Below, in pieces: positions 1 to 13,900 of a stretch of 64,000 bases of DNA (its first letter is position 1; each line of letters starts with the position of its first letter). A program made the position numbers and the translations under genes. Source of the DNA: Cheilinus undulatus (taxonomy: Eukaryota > Chordata > Actinopteri > Labriformes > Labridae); contig NC_054866.1 in NCBI RefSeq assembly GCF_018320785.1, forward strand, positions 37,983,000 through 38,046,999, read 5' to 3'. A model generated the notes under the pieces. The model was not told the origin of the DNA, made no database searches, and worked only from the letters and a program-made list of their open reading frames with translations.

Positions 1-1912
1 CAAACCTCTATGCAGTATCCTCCATCTTTAGTGGAATCGCAATAAAAATCAGGGATTATGGTACCAAACTGGACTACTTGATAGAAACACACTATGAGTG
101 GCTGCTTTTGTTTTCCCCATTTTTAATGAGGCTGTTTTGGAGAGTATAATATTTTATGTGTCAGGGTTAGCACAGCACATATGTCCAAAAAATCCTACTG
201 AGTGACTCTAATGCCTCAGTTTCTCCTTGTACTTAGAACAGGCGCTGTGCAAGACTGGAATTTTTGTCTCTAACTACTTTTAACACATTCAGAGGATATG
301 TTTTGTATCCCTTTCGAGCTTTTTAGATTACCTCTTAAAACCCTCACCATATTCTGTAAACATTACCAGACAAATCTCCACTTCTTTGACTGATTTCTCT
401 GAACCTTTTCAACCTCTTCCTGACAAACACACATTTATTGATAAGCCAGTGTTAAACAGTTGCACCCTGAATGGAAGTTAATTGTTAATCCTTGTTCAGA
501 GTGTGTAAATTGTCAATTATTACCTTCAGCTGCAGCCATTATTGCTGTTGTTTAGTACACTGGTCCCTCTCTCTTTAATGGTTGTGATCCCTCCAGGAGA
601 CACAGATCCAGCTCTCTGATTGTAAAACAGACATAGCAGTGAAGGCATACATTTGTCTTTGAGTCACTCCATGGTTCTGGAATCGTGTATTTGTAATGCT
701 TAAAGGCAAAGAGGATTATCAAAAACTTCTAAATTTTCAGGCATTTCAAGGTCTTTTGGGAACGCTGTACATAGACTGTTGGTGGTTTGTGCAGGAAACA
801 TTTCATTCTCAAATGTTGTTTGATTCAGGAGGCCAACCCCTGGACTCCCTTGTGTTGGTGACAATGGGGGAGATTAGATGTTTAGATAGTGAATGAGTCT
901 CATGACTTGGCATGCGCTTGCGTATTGTGTCACTTGGACACAATGTGGCCTTGCTGGAGGGTTGGGGGTTTTTAGTCTACATGCCAAAGCAAACCAAGGA
1001 CGGATTATACCTTAAAAATATAAATACTTCTGCCTGGAAATTAGAAGAGGGGCTAATTTTTTTTGTCATATATACAAACATACAAAGGATGTATTAGGTC
1101 AAGATGTTTTAACAGAAACTAAACAACTGAATAAACATGGCAACACTGCCTAGAAATTGAGATAGTCTTTTACTCACTGACCCTCAGTAGCCCCACTTAC
1201 ACCATCTTCAGATGTCTGGTAAGGTTATTTTATTATTTGTCCACAACAGAACCTTCATGAAGTCTGGACTGAAAAATGTTATAAGAGTGGGGCTGTGTGG
1301 TAGTAAGAATCTGGCAATATGGGGGTCAAAACACAAGGGGTTACAAATATAATCAAATTTACAGCCATACTGTATTATTAATGTGTCATAGTGTGACTTA
1401 AATTAAGTAAAAAAAATAGCCCACTTGTTGTAAAACAAGTTCAAAACTGCTGGAAAATTTTGCAAAAAAGTCAAAAGACTTAAGTAAACCTGAAACAACA
1501 TTTATGGCAAATGAATAACAGACATTTCAGAGACTGAGAGTATGTAAATTGGAAGATTGTCCCCTTTTTAGAGCCACAGCTCAGAGTGAAACTAAGGCAT
1601 TAATTCAAGGTCACTACTATATATATTTGTGATATATTTATTTTTTGTCGGTCACCATATCTACACCTTTATTTAAAAAAAAATGTAGGGTATACCCCCT
1701 GTTTTAACTGGAGATTGTAGATGGCATCATTATTTACTCCAATTTTCACAAAAGGCTTCATCAGACTCTGAATACATGATCAGCTTCTGTTCTGACTACC
1801 AGTGTAACTTGTTTGATGACAAACCTCATCGTAGCATGCCATGGCTGCTCTGTCATTGTGGCTTTCTTAGGCAAAGCTGACCCCGTGTCTGTGTTTGTGT
1901 GTTTGACCATAG
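1..1912. other. clptm1 first intron or upstream flank
   Basis: This AT-rich stretch precedes the first recognisable clptm1 exon. I see no CpG-rich promoter and no ATG-bearing exon that would splice in phase to 1913, so the clptm1 start codon probably lies upstream of the window. The small open frames here have no family resemblance. The 3' end carries the polypyrimidine/AG acceptor used at 1912. Confidence 0.6.
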
Positions 1913-4900
1913 GTGAGCAGCAATGGAACTGCTGCAACAACAGATGGCCAGACTGTGCAGACAGCTGGAAATGCACAGGATCCACAACAGCAACAACAAC
2001 AGCAGCAGCAAGCACCTAACGCATGGCAGGTCATTAAGGGGGTTCTCTTCAGGTGGGTTTGATTTCTTCTCTTCTTTTAATACTCTTAACATCCCATTAA
2101 AAGGCCACATTAATAGTAGGGGTGTACTAACAGCAACAAATATACAGTGCATTTGGAGAATATTCAGACTCCTTTCCCTTTTTTTAAATTTTGTAATGTT
2201 GCAGCCTGAGCTACAGTAAAAAAAATGTACAAAAAACCAGTAAAAACACTCAGTACCCCATCATGACAAAGTGAAAACAGAATTAAAAAATGCAAATTAA
2301 TTAAAAATAAAAAACTGAATTATCACATTAACTTAGGTATTGACACATTGCAAAAACACTTGAAATTTAGCTCAGGTTCCTTCCATTTCTCTTGATCATT
2401 GCTGAAATGTTTCTGCACCTTGTTTGAAGCCCTCCTTTGGTAAATTAAATTGATTACCCATGATTCAGAAAGGCACACACCTCTCTGTTGAAGGCCTCAC
2501 AGCTGACAATGCATAAACATCGCTGTATCCCTTCAGCAATCTGGGCTTATGGCTGAGTGGCTAGAAGGAAGCCTCACCCCTGCAAAAAATGAATGCCTGC
2601 TCAGGCTTTCATTTAAATTAAATTGCTTTTTTTTTTTTTAACTCTGTTTTCACTTTGTCATGATGAGGTACTGGTTGTAGATTAATGGGAAAACATCTTT
2701 ATTTTGATGGTGGCATCAGGCTGCAACAATAAAGTTAAAAAGTGAAGGGGTTTTGGATACTTTCTGAAAGCACTATAAGTCGTGGCAAACTGTAATGGTG
2801 TATTAATCAATATAAAAATGACATTTTAGGGAGAGAATTTACAAAACAGCAACTAAGCTGTAGAAAAGTTGCACTTTATCCATCTCCATGAACATTGCAG
2901 CATAAGAGAGCAAGAAAAATGGATAAATAATTCATAGTTTTTCATTTCATTTTTGGTACTTCCCCAAGGGAAATATTTTGCTTGCTTGATGTGATGGCTC
3001 AACAGTGGTCAGAATTTTTTCAACTTAAGTCTTCAGCTATTACTTGAATTTCCCACTGTGTCCAGTTTATGGCTACATCATTACCAGTAGTTCTAAAAAA
3101 AAAAAAGAAAAGAAAAAGAGTTAACATGGTGAAATTAAAGTCAAAGTATTCATGAGAAAGAAAAAATAAGTGACAATATGAGGGAAAAATGGTGGCAATG
3201 GTGAGAGGAATGTTATAACCATGTCAAACATCACCACAAAACTCTTTAGGAGTAAGAAGTAATAGACAAGGAAACCACAGCGCAAAACTCCAGTAGTAAT
3301 ACCACACAACCCTCAGTCACCAAATAATTATTTTGTAGTTGTCTGAGTGTCCAAAATTCACAGGTGCTGTATTACAGCATTGAAGTTTTATTTTTAAGTG
3401 TTATAAAAAAAAGAAAAGAGAAGAGATAATGCATTCACAAGATACCTTTAAGCACTTTATTACAGGTTGTGTCTGAAAGCCTTACACAACAGGTGTCTTT
3501 ATCCAAGTGCAATAATTTTTATGTTGGAAAAAAAACATGGGAGAATCTTGATCTGGATTCTCAGGGAGAAGAATTACGATTCACATGTTAGCAAGTATTG
3601 TGCAGCCCTAGTTCAACAAATACTATGTTAAGACTGTGGTATATCAACCTGAATACAAATCCTGCACTTTGGATCACTTGCTTTGGCTGTATTGATTGAT
3701 TATATTCATGTCTGCTGTACCAGACACTGATCAGGTCAAAATAATTTGAATTAACAGCAGCACTGAAGAAACAATTACAAGTTATTGACAGTGTTTAGCC
3801 TTTCATTGGGGCAGGCTCTTCAACAGAATATGATCTGACATACCCGTCTGCTCTCTGAAGTGCCAGAGATTTATCAGAATTGTTGCCTATGTGTAGCTGT
3901 TTTGTGTCGGTGGATTGCAGTAGTTTCAGGGCATTTTAACAATTAATTTTCATGGTTTGCAGATTCAGGAATAATTTAGTTTGAGGGATAATTATTGTTC
4001 AGCCTCATGAATAGATTTCAGGAGCTTGGGGTATTTTGCTGCAAGCTCCACATGTGGATCTGCCAACTATGAACATAGCTTATAAAAACCATAGGGTTGT
4101 TTTTCATGCTGTAAATAAGCAATGCCTTTACAAGCCATTAGGCAGGATCTTGACTTAAATTTATGACAGATTATTTTGCACTAGATCTTTTTAATGCTTA
4201 TCTTTAGCATTACACTGTTAACTCTTACCAGTTACATAAATTGGTTCTGTGTGTTTGCAAGAGCAACTACTATATGACAGCCCCAATCTTGTCATGTGAA
4301 ATTCCCTTCATATAAACAGGATTGTAAATTTTCAGGTCAGACAAATGACCTTGTTAAACTGCAGCTGTCTTATCTTTTGCCCACTCCCCTTTAATAGGAC
4401 TAATAATATCTGCTAATAATATAAATAGGAACTCTCATCTCCATCACATAAGCAAGATTATTCTTTACCAGATGGAGCTTATAAGTGGTATATTAGTCAA
4501 ACTTTTAGAGAACAACTCTGTTTGAGCAGAATTTAGCAGTATTCAGTTGGATTTCCTGTGTGAGAATTTAGTTTTAAAGTCTATTATGGAGAGGAAATAG
4601 TCAATCCAAACGTAATTTCTGTGATGGCCTGCCCTATGCCAATGAGTTTGGTTGGTTTGTTTCCTGGTTCAGCAGCCAATAAAGTGAGTTAGGAGGACCA
4701 TCAGTGGATTGAGAAGTTAACTGTGCACACCTGTGTTAATCAGGCCTCAGCTTATTTAAGTAACTTCCCTACAGCATCTCTCTCTCCTCTCTCCCTCCCA
4801 GGCCTCCACCAGCTGGTTGGGTTTTGTTTGCACGACGACACTCCACACACATCCATATATTCCAGACAGTGTGGTTCACATTTTATTAAAGACCCAGCCT

Positions 4901-7900
4901 TAATAAAGTAGGGGTAACAGCATAATACTGATAATGGCAGATGAAACTTAGAAAGTCAATTGTGGGATCAGCAGATCCACATTTTTTGCTAATATTTATA
5001 GCTGATACATGGGCCAACTGCACACAATGAAAGAATTATTACAGTACTACAATGTCTCTCGTAGTTATGTGAAACAATCTGTTTGTAGAGTTTTTAGCAG
5101 AAAAGCAGAGGCTTTTGTTCAAGATCATGTTTTACTGAAATAGAGAAATAGCAACATTTCTATGTGTGTTTACTATGTTAGCAAAACATGTAATATTTGC
5201 TATTTCCTGTAATTCTTTCAATAAAGAATGACACTCGAACAGCTTATTTATTATTTGTAAGGCCTTTTAATTCCTAACAACCAAAATAGAAATATACATG
5301 AAATAAAGCAATGGCATGCAAAATGTTATATTTAACACCCGTTCTTGATATAATTTTGTGTCCCAATGGATACTTAAATTGAATCCACCATTTTTAACTT
5401 TCACTGATTTATGTTGCAAAACAGGCGTGTTTGTTGACGTCTCATGAAATGCTGTCTGACTGGATACAGTTGAATAAGATATGCCTCCTCCTGGTTTCAC
5501 TCGCCTGAAGAGGTTCTGCAACTCTCAAGACAATCGAGTTCCTAAATCTAATACACACAGTTTTTGTCCATTTACAAATACAAGGACTCATCTTATGTTT
5601 TTCTTTTTCTTTGACCCTATAATGTGTTGATACTAAGTTTTGTTCTTCCTCTGACTCTGTTTGCACGTTCCTCTAGAATCTTTATAATCTGGGCGATCAG
5701 TAGCTGGTTCCGCAGAGGGCCGTCCACTCCTGACCCCAACACGCCAGCTGGTGCGCCCAGAGTACCGAGCAGGAACCTCTTCCCCAAGGACACCCTAATG
5801 GTATTACACCTGCCCCCTTGCTCACCCCTTTATCTCCACAGCCAGCTGTTTATTAAACCTTAGTAATTGAATTAAAGCTGTTCATTCTTAAACAGTCCTA
5901 ATCCTCTGATCCCCTTAAGTATTAGAAAAGCAAACCAGTGTTAACTCTCCCTTCCAGTCCAACTCACCAGCTCTTCCTTGACTATATAATATTATAAACA
6001 CATTTTATTTCCTCACCTGTCCCACAGGACCTGTACGTGTATGTGTCCCAGGAGGAGGTGTTTTCTGACTTCAACAACACAGAAGCCCTGTTCTGGTTCC
6101 ACAGGGACCTTGTCTATGGAGACTGGACGACGGGGGAGAACGGGGATGGCTGTTACGAGCACTATAAGGAGATGGACATCCCTGAGGTGAGGTTGACCGA
6201 GGATGATGCCAACAAAGGCCAAGGAAGTCATGTTTGTGATGAAGAAGACAGATTTGACTTTTTTTGCCCTGTTTTGCCTGTGCCTGCAGAAAGTGCAGCA
6301 GAATGGATCACTCTACATGCACGTCTACTTTACTAAAAGTGGATTTCATCCAGACCCAAAACGCAAGGGGCAGTATCGCAGACTGGCAACAGTTCATTCA
6401 ACTCGAAGTAAGCTATTTGAAATTTTGTTAGGTTTTAAAAGAAGTATGAGTAGCAATGCAAAAAAACAAAGAAAACAAAGGAATAAAAAAAAAGATAGAT
6501 TACTCAGGACAGAGAGATGTTATAAAAATGCACGAAAATGAAAACATACTATTACTGTTGATCACTAAGGGCCCTTAATTCATGCAAATGTCCACAGCAA
6601 ACAAAGACTGATCAAACAAGACGATTTTGAGGTAATCTCCCATCATGCAGAGTCTTTTTTCTTTATCAAAATAATAAAAAAAATAAAATGAAAATACATT
6701 CACAGCAAAACTATAGAATCATTTTTATTATTTTCATCACATTTTCTGTGTTCACCTGATGACCAGCAGAAAGGTATAAGGAGACGATGATATTATGAAG
6801 TTCTCAGGTGTGCTTGTGACTTCTTTGATTCCATGTCCATACTGCAAGCTAGCTTTGTAGTCATACAGTCAAAGACATTCAACTAATTTTTATGGACAGG
6901 ATTAACAAAGAAATAAAAAGAACTTGGAAAAAATAACCGAGGTTTTTTGATTTTTAATTTTGGGAACTTATATAAACTCAAACAGCAACAGCGACCTATA
7001 CACACATACATGCATCCGTACATAATTATCCAAATCCCTTAAGTGTCTTATGTGTCCACAAACAGTCATACACAACCAAAAATCACACTATCAGTACCCC
7101 TCTATAACAACACAAATTAAGGTCATGTGGAAAAAAGATTGCTAAAATATGAAGGACAATAAATGTAAGCCATTATGTGTAAACCTTTACTTGTTTATAT
7201 TTCAGTGCTGAATAAATTCAAAAGAAGAAAGTTTCTGAAAACCAAGAATCTGCTAACAGGGGAGACAGAAGCAGATCCTGAAATGATCAAGGTTGGTTCT
7301 AATGTTTCATGTTTGCGTTTTTCTAGCTCTGCATTGTTTACTCATTAATATTTTTATTGGTTTTATAACAATAAGAAATTCACAAAAACTTCATTATGTA
7401 AGGAGGAAACATATAAAGATCCCCACCCCTAACCCTCTACAGACCTCATCACCGGATATATTCCAAGACCACTCTACTTAATATTAAGTCCTGGAGATTG
7501 AACCACACAGTACAATAAATAATGCTGGAAGTCGGGTTACTTATCATGACATCAAAGGAAAAAACAAGAGATCAACTGTGAGATAGGATACAATACAGAT
7601 AAAGAAAGGACTAAGCAGAATGGTGCCAGAAAAAGTACTTCAAATCAGGAAATGTATGTAATGATGAATGTTTTCACAAAAATTCAATGTATAAGAAGAG
7701 ATAAGCAGTAAGAAGGAGAATGATACTACTAATTGATGGAAGATTTTGAATGTGATCCAGAAAAGGTTGCCCTACCCTTTCAAATTTTGTATTGCCCCCA
7801 GTGATCGAGTAGTAAATCTTTTCGAGGTTTAAACAGGACATGATATCCCTCAACCACAGAGAGTGGAGGGACAGGGCAGCATCTCTCCATCTAAGTAATA

Positions 7901-10900
7901 CTGCACGCCTGGCCAATAGAGAGGCAAAGGACAAACAGCTGCTTTTAGCTGGGGTCAGGTATACGTCATCATCTCCAGTAGTGCCAAAGAGGGCTACCAG
8001 AGGATTGGGTTTCAGAGTTACATTAAGAATTTTTGAATTTTGAGCCTCACTTCTACATTTATCCCAGCAGGGGTTGACCTCAGGGTAAAAATGAGAAAGT
8101 CTGGATTTAGATGTATGGGCTCTGTGCACGACTTTAAACTGCAGAAGGCAGTTGCGGGCACAAAAAGATGATGAATTTATAAGTCTTAGTATAGTTTCTC
8201 ATCAGATAGCTGCAGATTTAGGTCCTGTTCCCAAGCCGTTTTAATTCTGTCCAGGGGAGCATTTCTTATACCAATCAATTTATTATACACTATTGAAATT
8301 AGACTCTTGAGTGCTGGATGTAGGTCAAGAACCTCGTCCACATGGCAAATATCAGGCGCTGTAGGAAACTTTGGTAACCTAGAGTGAATGAAGTGTCTGA
8401 CTTGTAAATTCCTAAAGAAATGAGTGTTGGTCAAGTTGAATTTCTCATTTAGTTGTTTGTAAGACGAAAAACAGTTATTGATAAATAACTGCTCTGCATT
8501 GTTCAGATAGTTTAATAACTTTGTATAAGCAGCTTATTAAAGAGAAATCTATATTGGTGTTGATGTAAACTAATTAGACAATGAGTACAAGTCATTTAAA
8601 ATTATTGTCACCTTTGGAAAGCTGTCTGGAGACCAATGACAAGTTGATTTTAAACATAAAATTTCCTCAGCCACAGCTCAGTTTTCTGGTGATTCATCAC
8701 ATATCTGAGAGATTTCCAGAGCCAGACTCATCACTGTTACATATTTGATCATGTATGTTTTCTCATAGCGGGCAGAGAGCCATGGTCCAGTGGAGATCAT
8801 CTCCCATTGGCACCCTAACCTTACCATTAACATGGTGGACGACCACACTGCCTGGGTGAAAGGCTCTGTCCCCCCTCCTCTAGATCAACGTAAGCTTCCC
8901 CCACTGTCCTCTCTCAGCCCTATTCAGCACAGTGATTTAAATTCCTAAGGGCAAACCTGCAACTTACACCCTTTTCTACCCTCTCTAACCCTAGATGTAA
9001 AGTTTGATGCAGTAAGTGGTGATTACTATCCCATTGTTTACTTCAATGACTACTGGAACCTTCAGAAGGACTACTATCCTATCAACGAGACCCTGAAGAC
9101 ACTCCCACTGCGCCTCAACTACTGCCCACTATCCCTGTGGCGCTGGCAGCTGTATGCAGCTCAAAATGCTCGCTCTCCATGGAACTTCTTACCTGAGGAC
9201 ACATATGAGCAGTCTGACGAAGACCAAGACTCTGTCAAGGTAAGAAATTAAAAGCCACAGAAGGAATAGATTAAGATTAGGATTCGGATGGCTTTATTTA
9301 TCCCGGTAAGGCAATTCAACTTTGGACCAAGTTCAGTTTGGGGCTTGGTGGGACAACTTTGAAAATTAAATGGTCATTGCAGAGGAACTACAAGAAAAAT
9401 TTCACATCAAGGACATTATTACTGTCTTTGAGTGAGCTTGACGTGGTCATAGAAACAAACAAATTCTCTCTTTAAAGTGACCAACTTTATTCAACAGAGG
9501 TTGAGCAAATTGGTACTAGTAGTCTCTCAGTTAAATGGGGATCACCTGAGTGCAATGAATGTGCCTCAAATGATTGTAGTATAAAGACACCTGTGTCTGG
9601 AAGGCCTAGTCACTGGTTAATCTGTATTTCTGGCTACCATTACACCATGAAGTTCCTTCTGTAACTTCAAATTAAAACCAATATTCTTTTTGTGTAGGTG
9701 GCCCTTCTGGAAACCAACCCATACCTGCTGGGACTCACCATAGTTGTCTCCATTGTGCACAGCATCTTTGAATTTCTTGCCTTCAAGAACGGTAAGATCA
9801 CAGTAGCAGGAGGTAGTTTTCCTTTGGCTACAAAAGTGCATTTTCCCTGGTGTCTGTCTAGTCTCTACTTCAACTCTCCTCCCCTCCTCCTCCTCTTCTT
9901 CAGACATCCAATTCTGGAACAGCAGACAGTCTCTGGAAGGCCTGTCAGTGCGCTCCATCATATTTGGAGTTTTTCAGTCTCTGGTGGTGCTGCTGTACAT
10001 CCTAGACAATGAAACCAACTTTGTGGTGCAGGTCAGCGTCTTCATCGGCCTTCTCATCGACCTGTGGAAGATCACTAAAGTCATGGACGTCAAAGTGAGT
10101 CACAACAACACTTGTTTTCTTTACACACAGCAGCTGAATGTGTTAACATTCTATATGATGACTAAAAAGCATGAATACAGACAAAAAATAAGTTTGGCAT
10201 GTTTCCAGACTGTACTTCCCTTTAGTAAAATAAAAGCTCACCTGCTGTTTTGCAGTTTTACTTCCTCTTATGCTGTTGGAATTTTGAATTTTCCATTCAC
10301 CAACTATTTTCGGTCTTTTTTTCAGTTGGACAGAGAGAACAAAATTGCAGGGGTAATTCCAAAATTGGTATTCAAAGACAAGTCAACATATGTGGAGTCA
10401 TCAACCAAAATCTATGACGACGTAAGTTGAAGAGAACCTTAGAGATGTGAGAGGTAACCGTCTGATAGCTCCAGTATGTGCTATAACTGATCATGTGGTG
10501 CTGTATGGTGCTGTAGGCCAAAACACACTTTTCTCTGTTGAAATCAATGTAGTGTTGTGACCAGGTTTTTCACATATTTTTCATCACTGTTTCTGATTGT
10601 TTCTTTTCCTCCTCTTTCCTTGAACAGATGGCCTTCAAGTACTTGTCGTGGCTGCTCTACCCTCTATTTGGCTGCTATGCTGTCTACAGTTTATTGTATG
10701 TAGAGCACAAAGGCTGGTACTCATGGGTACTCAGCATGCTCTATGGCTTCTTGTTAACCTTTGGTAAGATTGTCTGACATTATACAGCACACGTATAAAA
10801 CAGAATTAGTGTAGAGGAGCACTTTTTGATAATTTACCGAGTGCACACTAGCTTAAAATGACTCTGCTTGTGTAAATGAAATGATGCCAGGAGCACTGAC

Positions 10901-13900
10901 ATCCCTGAGGTGAAAAAAAATCAATAACTTTCAATACCACCAGAATAAAGTAAGCCCCCTTAGATACTAAAATTTACTAGAATGAAAAACAGGTTGTTGC
11001 TGAGCTTGTTGGAGATTCTGAGGCAGGAAAAAAATATCATTAAATGCATGCAACAATAACATTATCTCAAAGAGTAATGAATTAGATAAGTGACATAAAC
11101 AGAGTTGACTCTAATAAACTCATTTATACCTAAAGTTCCCTAAAAGTAATGCTGTCAAGTATTATTTAAAACAAGCTCCCAAATCCTGAGGATAACACAC
11201 AGAATTTCATCTTTTACTATAGTTTCTCTTCATCTGCTTCTGTGACAAATACACATGGAATAAAGAACATCAAAAGCGTTAACCCAGGGCTGCAAATAGT
11301 TACCCTTGCAATACAGTTGTTTAACATTTTTTAATATCAGTCAATCAAATCATAAAGGACAGCATCCTCCTCTTCAAAAATGTCCACCATCCATTGAGAC
11401 ATGACCTGCTGGTCTCCAGTAATGTCAGAATCTGGGTTATTGTTGAAATTGTTAGACTTATTTATTGTCTTGTTATCAACTAAAATGCTGCTGTAGCCTG
11501 CCTCCCATTGCTACAGTTTGCCATTGCTCAATTTTATACCTTTTTTATCAGTCAGGCAAATGGTAAGCAAAACCAAAATATGTTGTATCCCACCCACGCA
11601 CCTCCTAGTGTGTATTTTAGCAAGTCTCATCGCATCTCCTGAGTCACATGCCCTCAAAACACTAAGATCATCCAAAATGCACCGATGTCATATCAGGTCT
11701 CAAAGGTAGGAGCACAGCAGCATCTTTGGTTTAACGGTATATACACATATTCTTGCATCCAGTCTGAATGGGTTAGTTGATGTCCAGTAAGATTAAAGAT
11801 AAGGGCTTGTTTCATTGCCAAGTCCAACATTTCATGATAAGTAGCCACTTTATTCCTTGTCCTCATGTTACTTTTCAGGAATTCTGGGTGTGCCTTCTGG
11901 TTCTTTCTGTCAAACTGGCATTTTTTCTATACTAACAAGATGCTAATCCTGATTATTAGAGCGATTTCAGAGATTAAAATTAGTGAACATCATCTATTAC
12001 ATCTCAAATGAAAAAAATGGACAATATGAAGAAATTGCCTTAGGTATTGTATACAAATGTAGTAAGGTTTTGTTAAATGAGATGTGACATGGTCATATAT
12101 TTTTAAAGCAGAGGTAGAGCCCAGTCAGGTCCTTAACATTTCTCATTTCAGTGTGTACATATTTTGGAAATCATATTATTAAAAACTAGTCCCTTTTTAA
12201 TTTATATTTTTATTACTATCTGTGGTTCCTGTGGTCACTTCTTCAGGTTAATAAATCAGACATTTTTTGAAGAATCACATCTCTGACGCATTCAGACACT
12301 TAACAGCATGTTTATAAAACCACAACTGTTGAAGCCACAAATTTAACTTCATCTAGGTATTAGTGCTACCAGGATGAGATGCTAACAGGTACTAGAGCTC
12401 TGACATTTCAGAAATATAGCTTATAACTTACACCTTATAATAAAATTTGGCTGGAAGTTTGATTTAATATAATAAAATGTTATATGCTATATTGAAGGTA
12501 AATCCCTTTCTAAACAACCACAGTTGGTGATTAGCCACTATTGTTAGTCACTGGGAAAACATTTTTTTTCTATGTCATTTATATCACTGGAAGTTGTACA
12601 CACGATCATATCAACAACAGAGCTCACAGGAATAGAGTAGATAGAAAGCTTGAATTTCTTTTTCATTACGGTAAAATTGAGATGGAACTGTGTTTATGAT
12701 AACAAACTGTACAGCTGCAGAGAAACTGGCCTTCAGTTTTTTTTTTATTTTGACATTTGTGCTCTGTAAAATCCCAGTCATGAGTTTAGTGTTTTTTAGT
12801 GGAAGTATTCAGTTATGAAAAATAAGTATTCCTGCTCATCATGAGTCTTAAAACTTTACAGATTACATATTTTCTGCAGGGATTTCTTTCAGTATCTTCA
12901 TTTCTTTCGGTGTCCTCAGAATTTGTTTACTGATTCATAAATTACCCTAAAACACAATATTTATTTATGTTCAATGTCTTTCCTTTTATAGCCATTTGTC
13001 TCCCTCATCCTGGATCAATTTCTGTTTCATTCTTCTAGATGTAATATTGATTTCTCTCTATTGCTCACGCATGGTGCCCATCAGTGTCGGTTCTTATTCA
13101 TGAAAATCTATTTTTAAAGACCAGCGATAAGCCTGATTATTAATGTCTCTCTTGATTACAAGCTCTGTATATGGATGTACATAGAGCTAATGTTTTCATA
13201 CTTGCATCATGGTTACATCTCTAATTCCCAGTGGCCTCTGCTAATGTGTTGTGTATTAATAGACTGCATGAGGGCACTCTCAGTCAAGCTGCCTGCTGTC
13301 TAATTTTCACCCTCCGGGGTCAAACTGTTTATCTGACCCGGTCTTTCTCTTTCTGCTTCTCTCTTGCTTTTTAGGTTTCATTACAATGACGCCACAGCTA
13401 TTCATCAACTACAAAATGAAGTCTGTGGCCCACCTCCCATGGAGGATGCTCACCTACAAGGCTCTAAATACCTTTATTGATGACCTGTTTGCCTTCGTCA
13501 TCAAGATGCCCATGATGTACAGGATAGGGTGCCTCAGAGATGGTAAGGGAGCTATCTACTATCAAAAAAGGGCTTTGATGTGTCTCACTGCATTGACTTA
13601 GTTTATTCTCAAATCTAAGAAGTGTCATCTACACAAGTGTATGTAATGCCTTTATGCTGATCATACCAGATTTTACAAGCCTAGATTCATAAATGTTACC
13701 ACAAGCTCATTTGGTTGAATCTTGAAAAGCGTTGAAAAAGAACAAGAACTTCAGCCACAACCAAAACGTTGGAAGGAGCTGTCTGGTATGTGTGGTAGCT
13801 CATTCTCCATCAAACAGACAAGACCCCTTTGCTTTACATACTTAAAAACATGGATACAAAGCTACTAATTTGTTTATAAGCTGGACCTCATTAAGACTTC

